Shown piece by piece: positions 1 to 6,040 of a stretch of 8,186 nt of DNA (the stretch's first letter is position 1; each line of letters begins with the position of its first letter). The position numbers were made by a program, and so were the translations under genes. The notes under the pieces were generated by a model, which was not told the origin of the DNA, did not search any database, and worked only from the letters and a program-made list of their open reading frames with translations. Location: positions 17,294 to 25,479 of the forward strand of contig DKLZ01000033.1 of the NCBI GenBank assembly GCA_002455955.1, read 5' to 3'. The stretch comes from Dehalococcoidia bacterium UBA6627. GTDB taxonomy: Bacteria > Chloroflexota > Dehalococcoidia > UBA2979.

Positions 1-963
1 GAGCCACTCGGTCATCGGACGCTGTCGGAAGACGCGATCCAGCTCGCTGACTAATTCGTCTTTATGATTCGCACGTCCCCAGAGGTCTTTGAAGCGGTGA
101 TCGTTGGCTAAGTTCTCATCATCGAGAGCGTCGACCATGCGTTCCCACATTTCTTGAGAATTCGCTGCGATTGCGATTTGTCGACCGTCGGCACATTCAT
201 AGTTGGTATATGTAGCAGCACGCCTGCGTTGGAACCCACTTTGTTTACCGCTTCGGAGGTATTCGTAAATCTGCTTAGATTGCATTGAGACCATTCCACC
301 GATCAGCGAGCCATCGATTTGCTGACCAACTCCGTCTCGTTCACGGACCATCAGGGCAGTTGCGATCCCGAATGCGAGGAGCATTGCTCCGATTTGATCG
401 GCAAATCCACCGATCAAAGCATGGGGTTCGCCTTCTGGCCCTTCTCCTTGCTCGTACATGACACCACTCAGAGCTTGTGCGACGTGGTCGTAACCGCCTC
501 GTTGGGCCCAGGGACCTTCGCGCCCCCATGCAGAAGCTGATGCCACGATAATATCGGTGCGCAACTCTTTTAGGTTCTCGTAGCCAAGACCGAGCCGTTC
601 CATAACGCCTGGTCGGAAGTTATCGACCACAACATCGCAGGTCGGGATTAGGCGCTTCACGGCGTCTAGTGCACCCGAAACCTTCAAGTCAAGCGTGATG
701 CTTTTCTTACCGCGATTGTGTCCTTCAAAATAGGAAGAGAAACCATCCGCATCGAGACCGTTACCACGTCCGCTTTCACCTCCTGGTGGCTCGACTTTGA
801 GCACTTCGGCGCCCATGTCAGCCAGCAGGAGCGTAGCGAACGGTCCTTGTTGAGCACGTGTGAAGTCTAGGACTCGGATTCCGTGCATCGCCGGCCACCG
901 GCCGTCAGTTCCAGGATCGACTTCGTTTGGTAACCAATTCATGGGACGTTTAGGTGACGTCAT
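1..963 (-). CDS. CaiB/BaiF family (class III) CoA-transferase, C-terminus cut by window edge
   Basis: Reading the minus strand from the ATG at 963 gives 321 open codons up to base 1, so the C-terminal part (perhaps 70-100 residues of a roughly 400-aa family) lies outside. Seen: the family's N-terminal signature (HGIRVLDFTRAQQGPFATLL, residues 27-46), GAEVLKVEPPGGE (51-63), HNRGKKSITLDL (82-93), DNFRPGVMERLGLGYE (114-129), and GGYDHVAQALSGVM (156-169), in which Asp159 aligns with the catalytic aspartate that forms the acyl-anhydride/CoA-thioester intermediates. Family members move CoA between carboxylic acids in the cytoplasm (formyl-CoA:oxalate, carnitine and 2-methylacyl types). The start is supported by GAGG six bases upstream on the minus strand; Met26 (MHGIRVLDF) is an alternative. 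It is transcribed divergently from the crotonase. With a 2-hydroxyacyl-CoA lyase nearby, a role in activating a 2-hydroxy acid or recycling formyl-CoA is plausible but inferred; the exact acids cannot be read from sequence. Confidence 0.9.
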   Translation of the reverse strand, partial: MTSPKRPMNWLPNEVDPGTDGRWPAMHGIRVLDFTRAQQGPFATLLLADMGAEVLKVEPPGGESGRGNGLDADGFSSYFEGHNRGKKSITLDLKVSGALDAVKRLIPTCDVVVDNFRPGVMERLGLGYENLKELRTDIIVASASAWGREGPWAQRGGYDHVAQALSGVMYEQGEGPEGEPHALIGGFADQIGAMLLAFGIATALMVRERDGVGQQIDGSLIGGMVSMQSKQIYEYLRSGKQSGFQRRRAATYTNYECADGRQIAIAANSQEMWERMVDALDDENLANDHRFKDLWGRANHKDELVSELDRVFRQRPMTEWL

Positions 964-1116
964 TGCATACCTCGGTTTGAAGGATACTCCTAGCGAAACT
1001 AACCTTCGCCTCGATTTTGGAACAGCGCGTTACCATGCTCTGTGTAGCGTACCGAGGAAACAGTTTATCCCTGATCGAGTTGTCTACTAGATTGAGCAAA
1101 GTGAATAGAGGTAATA
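964..1116. promoter_or_regulatory. Divergent intergenic region between CoA-transferase and crotonase genes
   Basis: These 153 bases separate two divergently transcribed starts, so both promoters and any shared operator should lie here. I found no clear -35/-10 pair on either strand and no convincing operator palindrome. The crotonase end carries AGAGG at 1107-1111, five bases before its ATG. The CoA-transferase end carries GAGG (minus strand) six bases before its ATG. The role is inferred from position only. Confidence 0.4.
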
Positions 1117-1932
1117 ATGGCGATTGTCGAGACGGAACGCGGAGATGGGATCATGATTATACGGATGAACCGTCCCGAACGATTGAATGCACTCGGTAAC
1201 GATCTCCGGAATGCACTAGCTGATGCCTTCTGTGAATTTCGAGATAGCGACGACCTAGAAGTCGCTATCTACACCGGTACGGGGCGTGCCTTTTGTGCCG
1301 GCGAAGATATGAAGGAATCACTCGAGCGAGGTCGACCTGGCCTTAGTGAAACTATTCGTGAAAATCCGTTTAGCGGAGGCCTTCTCGACAAGGTCGTTAT
1401 CGGCGCCGTTAATGGCTACGCCATGGGTGGCGGCTTCATGCTTGTGGAGCAGTGTGATCTGCGCGTTGCTGTTCGAGGTGCAATCTTCGAGATGTCGGAA
1501 GCAAAGCGGTGGCTGCTTGGTGGTTATTCCCACGGGCATATGAATAACGTTCCACACGCAATAGCAACCGAGATGGCATTCGCATATCGCTTCGACGCTG
1601 AGCGCCTCTATCAGGTTGGCTTCCTTAACAGATTGGTTGATCCGGAAGACCTGCTTCCTGAGTCGAAACGTATGGCAGAACATCTACTTACCCTGCCTCC
1701 GGCCAGTCGCGTAAACACGTTAGCGATGATGCGCGCGATGCGACCGGAACCTTCTATAGAACAAAAGCTGCTTGCGGAACGGTTAGGAGATCACGGAGAT
1801 CCGAACGATCTGATGGAGTCTCGAGCCGCGTTCGCAGAGAAAAGGTCTCCCGTTTTTACGGGCTGGCTTGATCCTGCTGATCGATTGAATACCCCATCAT
1901 TGGAATCGATCCGCCAGGAATCAGGCAGATAA
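1117..1932 (+). CDS. Crotonase-family protein (enoyl-CoA hydratase/isomerase-like) with non-canonical active site
   Basis: A 271-aa protein, normal length for the crotonase fold. Seen: the opening strand and IIRMNRPERLNAL (14-26); the first oxyanion-hole segment GRAFCAGEDMKE (56-67); the second, AVNGYAMGGGF (97-107), followed by EQCDLRVA (111-118). Aligned with rat mitochondrial enoyl-CoA hydratase, the first catalytic glutamate (Glu144, in GGGCE) is Met108 here, while the second (Glu164) is kept as Glu128 in EMSEAK. The usual PGAGGTQRL segment is replaced by a Gly/His/Asn-rich stretch (LLGGYSHGHMNN, 133-144). A single retained glutamate is more like enoyl-CoA isomerases or other crotonases than a true hydratase, so the acyl-CoA reaction is left open. 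AGAGG lies five bases before the ATG, and the gene diverges from the CoA-transferase. A hairpin follows the stop codon by three bases. Confidence 0.85.
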   Translation: MAIVETERGDGIMIIRMNRPERLNALGNDLRNALADAFCEFRDSDDLEVAIYTGTGRAFCAGEDMKESLERGRPGLSETIRENPFSGGLLDKVVIGAVNGYAMGGGFMLVEQCDLRVAVRGAIFEMSEAKRWLLGGYSHGHMNNVPHAIATEMAFAYRFDAERLYQVGFLNRLVDPEDLLPESKRMAEHLLTLPPASRVNTLAMMRAMRPEPSIEQKLLAERLGDHGDPNDLMESRAAFAEKRSPVFTGWLDPADRLNTPSLESIRQESGR

Positions 1933-1935
1933 CGG

Positions 1936-1958
1936 TCGATCAGACGATTTCTGATCGA
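1936..1958 (+). terminator. Perfect 9-bp hairpin just after the crotonase stop (possible weak terminator)
   Basis: TCGATCAGA (1936-1944) and TCTGATCGA (1950-1958) are perfect complements around a 5-nt loop, three bases after the crotonase TAA. The stem is only moderately GC-rich and no T-run follows directly; a short T-rich stretch comes about a dozen bases later (1970-1975). It could be a weak terminator or an mRNA 3'-end stabiliser. It is not a textbook intrinsic terminator. Confidence 0.4.
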
Positions 1959-2103
1959 AGCTCGTGCTGTCTTTTGTGGCAATGACGGCATATCGCGGGT
2001 GATTGTGGGAAGATGCGGAACGGTAGAGCCCGCGCGAAAGCCGGTGGACGTGTAATATCGCGATCGCGTGGCTCATATCCGCAGTAACAATAACTGTGGT
2101 CAA

Positions 2104-2146
2104 GTCCCATTGGGATGGGAACGAGGCACTGCCGGCATCATGGGAC
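2104..2146 (+). promoter_or_regulatory. Two competing hairpin pairings in the leader of the ThDP enzyme gene
   Basis: TCCCAT (2105-2110) can pair with ATGGGA (2115-2120) across a TGGG loop. The same segment extended by one base, GTCCCAT (2104-2110), can instead pair perfectly with ATGGGAC (2140-2146), enclosing the palindrome TGCCGGCA (2130-2137). The two structures exclude each other and end about 35 bases before the start codon. This could be a regulatory leader switch, but stems this short also arise by chance, and no known riboswitch class was recognised. Confidence 0.2.
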
Positions 2147-2170
2147 GAATAATTTAGGAACCGAAGAAGC

Positions 2171-2176
2171 GGGGGA
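2171..2176 (+). promoter_or_regulatory. Ribosome binding site supporting the GTG start of the ThDP enzyme
   Basis: GGGGGA lies five bases before the GTG at 2182 and eleven before the ATG at 2188, so spacing favours the GTG. Both starts are in frame and differ by two residues only. Confidence 0.55.
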
Positions 2177-2181
2177 TCGCC

Positions 2182-3846
2182 GTGGGCATGATCAGTGGAC
2201 ATCAAATCATTGCGAAAGCACTCAAGACACAAGGCGTCGAGAACGTATACGGGGTAGTTGGAATTCCTGTCGCAGTGATTGCTGGCTCAGTTCAGCAGGA
2301 GGGTATTACCTACACGGGGATGCGGCACGAAATGCCGGCAACCTATGCAGCGCAAGCTAGTTCGTATCTGAGTGGGCGAATCGGTGCTGCACTAGCCGTC
2401 TCTGGTCCTGGTGCTTTAAATACGGTAGCAGCGTTTGCAAACGCATGGTCGAATCGTTGGCCGCTACTGTTGTTGGGGGGTGCAGGTGAAGCTAGTGGTG
2501 TGGACATGGGCTTCTTTCAGGAATCCGACAACGTGTCTGCGATGGCTCCCTATGCGAAATATGCTAAGCGTGCGGAGTCAGTTGAGCGACTCCCAATCTA
2601 CATAGCCGAGGCGGTCAAGAAGTCGATTATGGGCACGCCTGGCCCTTCATTCATCGATTTGCCAGGAGACATTATTACCGGCGAAGTTGATGAAGAAAAA
2701 GTGGTGTGGGCGCCACGTGTCCCTGATCCTCCGCGCCTCCAGTCGAGTGCTCAGGATGTGCAGGCGGCGATTGAGGCACTGAAAACTGCTGAGCAACCCC
2801 TGATTATCTTCGGAAAAGGTATCGCAGCGTCGAGAGCTGAGGCTGAGATGCGGCGCTTTGTTGAGTCGACTGGTCTTCCATATCTGGCGATGCCTATGGC
2901 AAAGGGAGTGATCCCGGATGACCATGAGCAATCGGCCGCGGCAGCACGTTCGTTTGTACTGTCGAATGCAGACCTGATCTTTTTGGCTGGAGCGCGCCTT
3001 AATTGGATGCTGCACTTTGGACTGCCACCTCGCTTCCGTGATGATGTACGAGTGGTGCAGCTTGATTTCAATCCCGAGGAAATCGGAGTCAATGTGCCAT
3101 CTGAGGTGGCTATGATCGGTGATGCTAGAGCGACATTGGGTCAAATGATCGATGTGCTAGAAGCTGACCCATGGGAGTTCCCTCAGGATTCTGAGTGGTT
3201 GCAATCAGTTAAGGCCGAGGCTCGTCAAAATGCTGAGGCGATTCAGGCGATGTATGCCGATCACTCCACTCCGTTGCAGTATTACCCGGCGCTTAAATCG
3301 ATTGACACTGCACTCCCAAACGACGCGATTATTATCGCCGAAGGCGCTTCGACGATGGATATCAGTCGTACGGTGCTTAACAATTATGAAGCACGCACGC
3401 GTCTCGATGCGGGGTCGTACGGGTCGATGGGCCTCGGACACGGGTTCGCTGTAGCTGCGGCACGGGAACATCCTGATAGGAAGATCCTTTGCCTACAGGG
3501 AGATGCTGCATTCGGGTTTGCAGGTACAGAGTGTGAAGTTGCGGTCCGCTATAAGTTGCCAATTGTCTGGGTTGTTTTCAATAACGGTGGTATTGGAGGT
3601 CACACCCAAGAGCAGATTGACAGTGAGATGCCTCCACCATCAGCGATGAGTCCCACCGCTCGTTATGACATCATGATGGAAGGTCTTGGCGGTAAAGGAT
3701 ATAACGCTGAAACGATCGAAGAGTTAGATGCTGCTTTGGCGGAAGCGCTAACTCTCGATGAACCATCGTTGATCAACGTGGGAATCGCGGCAGATGCGCA
3801 ACGGAAGCCTCAGAAGTTCGGTTGGCTTACACGTACAAACGAGTAA
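2182..3846 (+). CDS. 2-hydroxyacyl-CoA lyase (HACL / oxalyl-CoA decarboxylase-like ThDP enzyme)
   Basis: A 554-aa three-domain thiamine-diphosphate enzyme of typical family length. Seen: YGVVGIPV (23-30) and MRHEMPA (47-53), with Glu50 as the cofactor-activating glutamate; a middle domain ending in AGARLNWMLHFGLPPRF (269-285); EGASTMDISRT (387-397); and the ThDP/Mg site from GDAAFGF (440-446) to FNNGG (466-470). The middle-domain motif and the tail RKPQKFGWLTRTNE (541-554) closely resemble human HACL1 as I remember it, favouring a lyase that cleaves 2-hydroxyacyl-CoA to formyl-CoA plus an aldehyde or ketone over acetolactate synthase. Oxalyl-CoA decarboxylase is the main alternative. The lid Tyr of the GIYxG motif is Gly472 here (GIGGH). 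The GTG start sits five bases after GGGGGA (2171-2176); an ATG at 2188 is the alternative. No signal peptide, so cytoplasmic. A strong terminator follows, so it probably ends its transcript. Confidence 0.87.
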   Translation: MGMISGHQIIAKALKTQGVENVYGVVGIPVAVIAGSVQQEGITYTGMRHEMPATYAAQASSYLSGRIGAALAVSGPGALNTVAAFANAWSNRWPLLLLGGAGEASGVDMGFFQESDNVSAMAPYAKYAKRAESVERLPIYIAEAVKKSIMGTPGPSFIDLPGDIITGEVDEEKVVWAPRVPDPPRLQSSAQDVQAAIEALKTAEQPLIIFGKGIAASRAEAEMRRFVESTGLPYLAMPMAKGVIPDDHEQSAAAARSFVLSNADLIFLAGARLNWMLHFGLPPRFRDDVRVVQLDFNPEEIGVNVPSEVAMIGDARATLGQMIDVLEADPWEFPQDSEWLQSVKAEARQNAEAIQAMYADHSTPLQYYPALKSIDTALPNDAIIIAEGASTMDISRTVLNNYEARTRLDAGSYGSMGLGHGFAVAAAREHPDRKILCLQGDAAFGFAGTECEVAVRYKLPIVWVVFNNGGIGGHTQEQIDSEMPPPSAMSPTARYDIMMEGLGGKGYNAETIEELDAALAEALTLDEPSLINVGIAADAQRKPQKFGWLTRTNE

Positions 3847-3884
3847 CTGAAATGGCGAATGTCAGCTGAGTCTTTTGCCCCATT

Positions 3885-3936
3885 ATGTAGGTGGTGGTTC
3901 GTCCGATGTCGGGTGAGGCACCACCTACATTGTTTT
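3885..3936 (+). terminator. Rho-independent terminator of the 2-hydroxyacyl-CoA lyase gene
   Basis: ATGTAGGTGGTG (3885-3896) and CACCACCTACAT (3919-3930) form a perfect 12-bp stem around a 22-nt loop, followed directly by the T-rich stretch TTGTTTT (3930-3936). It lies about 40 bases after the TAA of the ThDP enzyme. The loop may fold a little further (CCG at 3903-3905 with CGG at 3910-3912). T-richness is found only on the plus-strand side, so it should act on plus-strand transcripts. It implies that the downstream MBL gene needs its own promoter. Confidence 0.75.
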
Positions 3937-4120
3937 CCCGGGCATAACGATTAGGGACAGGGTCGATGATTGCGTAGAAGAATAGTTCCGAGGTGAGCTT
4001 TTCGAATACAGAGACAGTCAACGATCTTAGGTCTTTGAGCCAAATCTCCTAGCTCGTAGGACCATGTGTAATCGCTGATCTCTATAAGGCATGTTTGATT
4101 ACTTGGTATCGTTCAGAGTG

Positions 4121-4126
4121 AGGAGG
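4121..4126 (+). promoter_or_regulatory. Consensus Shine-Dalgarno of the MBL-fold gene
   Basis: AGGAGG stands five bases before the ATG at 4132. It is the strongest ribosome binding site in the window and fixes this start. The promoter should lie between the upstream terminator (ending 3936) and here. TATAAG at 4083-4088 is a possible -10, but no good -35 partner is visible. Confidence 0.8.
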
Positions 4127-4131
4127 ACGAT

Positions 4132-5037
4132 ATGCCTTACCGTCCTATGCCTGATTATGAAACAGGACCGGTCGAAGTTGGTGACAACTTGTATGCCTAC
4201 CTGCAGTGGGATGGTGGCTGGGGAATTAGCAATGCTGGATTCCTTGTTGACGAAAATGGTGTTCTAGTCATCGACGCGTTGATGGCACCGAGCATGACGC
4301 TCGCGTTTGTCGAGGTTATGCGTGGCGTAAGTCAGGCACCGTTTCGGCACCTAGTGAACACACATATGCATGCCGACCACACGAATGGTAACCAGTTCAT
4401 TGAAGGTGCTGAGATCGTCGCTCACGAACGATGCCGAGAAGAAATGATGGAGGCGGCAGAATTGGCAGCAAGGGCAGCCGCGAATCGCCCACCCGGAGAA
4501 CGTGGTCCGAAACCTAACTGGATCCAAGACAGTTGGTGGGAGGAACTCGCGAATGTCGAAGCAACCTTGCCTGTGACTACGTTCGAAGATCGACTGACAC
4601 TCCATTATGGAAATACTCAGGCGCAATTGTTGCACCACGGGCCCGCTCACACCCTTGGTGATTCAATGGTCTACTTTGCCGATTCGAAAGTGCTGTTTAC
4701 GGGAGACCTCGCGTTTTTCTATGCGACGCCACTCTGTAGAGGTCACATGCCGAATTGGGTTCAGATCTGCGAAATTATTCGTGAGATGGATGTTGAACTA
4801 GTGGTACCAGGCCATGGACCAGTAGGAGGGAAGCAGGAGCTACAAGATATGCAAGAGTATCTTGAGTTTATGGTTTCTCAGACACGAAATGCTTTCGAGA
4901 ATGGACTTTCCGAAGAACAAGCAGCACTTGCTATTGATCTAGGGCAATGGGCTCAGTGGCCGGAGTCCGAGCGGAAAGAAATGAACATCACGAACCTATA
5001 TGGGACTTTCGCCTCCGAACGAAAAGAGCTTTTTTGA
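4132..5037 (+). CDS. MBL-fold metallohydrolase (metallo-beta-lactamase superfamily)
   Basis: A 301-aa protein with a complete set of metallo-beta-lactamase-fold metal ligands: His78, His80, Asp82 and His83 in HMHADH, His173 in GPAHTLGD, Asp192 in FTGD, and His228 in PGHGP. This predicts a dinuclear metal site that hydrolyses an ester, thioester, lactone or similar bond. The substrate cannot be told from the motifs, and a true beta-lactamase is unlikely from context. An insert rich in Ala, Glu and Arg/Pro (about 100-130) lies between the first and second ligand motifs and may line the substrate pocket. No signal peptide or membrane segment is visible, so it is probably cytoplasmic. It is the first gene of a pair: its TGA overlaps the start region of the DUF1932 dehydrogenase, which suggests translational coupling and a shared pathway. 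Confidence 0.9.
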   Translation: MPYRPMPDYETGPVEVGDNLYAYLQWDGGWGISNAGFLVDENGVLVIDALMAPSMTLAFVEVMRGVSQAPFRHLVNTHMHADHTNGNQFIEGAEIVAHERCREEMMEAAELAARAAANRPPGERGPKPNWIQDSWWEELANVEATLPVTTFEDRLTLHYGNTQAQLLHHGPAHTLGDSMVYFADSKVLFTGDLAFFYATPLCRGHMPNWVQICEIIREMDVELVVPGHGPVGGKQELQDMQEYLEFMVSQTRNAFENGLSEEQAALAIDLGQWAQWPESERKEMNITNLYGTFASERKELF

Positions 5038-5888
5038 CCGCTGACGCAACAGTGACAATTGGACTTCTGCATCCCGGTGAGATGGGCTCTTCGATCGGCG
5101 CAGGAGCTCGAGCTTCGGCAGTACGCGTGATCTGGGCTTCTGATGAGCGCAGCGACGCGACTTGTACTCGTGCTGAGGCTGATGGTTTCGAAGATGTCGC
5201 TTGGTTGAACGCGATTGTCAATCAGAGCCAGATTATCGTCTCCGTATGCCCACCTGAGTTCGCGACTGAAGTCGCCTCGGAAGTGCATGCGTTAGGATTT
5301 CGCGGAACCTATGTGGACGCGAATGCGATTGCACCAATGACGAGCCGGGATATTGCAAAGATCGTAGCTAGAAACGGTGGGAACTATGTCGATGGTGGGA
5401 TCATCGGTCCGCCGGCGCGCCAGCTTGGCACAACCCGAATGTATCTCTCTGGTGACTCTGCTCCGTTTGTGTCTCAATTTTTTGATAAAGGTGATTTGGA
5501 AGTGATCTGTATCGATGGCGGAGCCGGTGCTGCATCAGCATTGAAAATGGCTTATGCAGCTTGGACAAAAGGGACTAGTGCACTATTGGCTAACATTCAT
5601 GCACTCGCTCTTGCTGAAGGTGTGCATGATGACCTGATGAACGAATGGCGACAGTCTCAGATAGAGTTAATTAAGCGATCTGATGAAGGACTTTCGAGCG
5701 CAGCGATGAAAGCATGGCGTTTTGTCGCCGAGATGGATGAGATCGCTTCTACGTTTGCAGGTAATGGATTGCCCGATGGTTTCCACACTGCAGCGGCAGA
5801 TGTTTATCGGCGGCTTGCAGATTTTAAAGGACATTCGAATGCTCCCGGTGGAGTGGAATTGGCTCAATACCTGTTGCGGCGAAGTTAA
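5034..5888 (+). CDS. NAD(P)-dependent dehydrogenase with DUF1932 C-terminal domain (6PGDH/3-hydroxyisobutyrate dehydrogenase-like)
   Basis: The 284-aa reading from TTG 5034 starts almost at once with a Rossmann dinucleotide motif, GLLHPGEMG (10-18). It continues with VCPPEFA (71-77), YVDGGIIGPP (118-127) and GGAGAASALKMAYAAWTKG (162-180), where Lys171 aligns with the catalytic lysine of beta-hydroxyacid dehydrogenases. The end, GLPDGFHTAAADVYRRL (245-261), is typical of the DUF1932 domain. Expected chemistry is NAD(P)-linked oxidation of a beta-hydroxy acid or reverse reduction; the substrate is unknown. Start choice: TTG overlaps the upstream TGA (TTGA) with GAG five bases before it. GTG at 5052 (MTIGLLHPG) fits the usual family N-terminus equally well but has no visible ribosome binding site. 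The in-frame ATG at 4947 would overlap the MBL gene by 91 bases and add unrelated residues, so it is unlikely. Confidence 0.85.
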   Translation: MTADATVTIGLLHPGEMGSSIGAGARASAVRVIWASDERSDATCTRAEADGFEDVAWLNAIVNQSQIIVSVCPPEFATEVASEVHALGFRGTYVDANAIAPMTSRDIAKIVARNGGNYVDGGIIGPPARQLGTTRMYLSGDSAPFVSQFFDKGDLEVICIDGGAGAASALKMAYAAWTKGTSALLANIHALALAEGVHDDLMNEWRQSQIELIKRSDEGLSSAAMKAWRFVAEMDEIASTFAGNGLPDGFHTAAADVYRRLADFKGHSNAPGGVELAQYLLRRS

Positions 5889-6040
5889 CTGCAATTGGTC
5901 CAGATTAATCTCGTCGGATGTACCCTTAGATCAGTATTCGATTCATGAGTGTGGAAGGTTGGGAATGTTCAATCACAGACCAATGTTTGGTGCTGTGGTG
6001 ACAATTAGTTGTTCGCTATTTCGTTCGAAGAGTTTCTGAC

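Noticed and set aside
2059..2068. CGCGATCGCG palindrome, containing the GCGATCGC octamer known as HIP1 in cyanobacteria
   Set aside because: I noticed only this copy, and nothing else points to a cyanobacterium. It is probably chance or an isolated binding site.
1921..2232. Minus-strand ORF across the gap before the ThDP enzyme gene
   Set aside because: Its translation shows no recognisable motif and it overlaps both flanking genes on the opposite strand, so it looks like chance openness.
3827..4021. Minus-strand 64-residue ORF over the terminator region
   Set aside because: It runs through the perfect terminator stem, resembles no known protein and has no clear ribosome binding site.
5998..6022. 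Possible promoter GTGACA ... TATTTC upstream of the thioredoxin lipoprotein gene
   Set aside because: The spacer would be only 13 bases and the -10 box matches poorly, so it does not meet a reasonable standard for a sigma-70 promoter.
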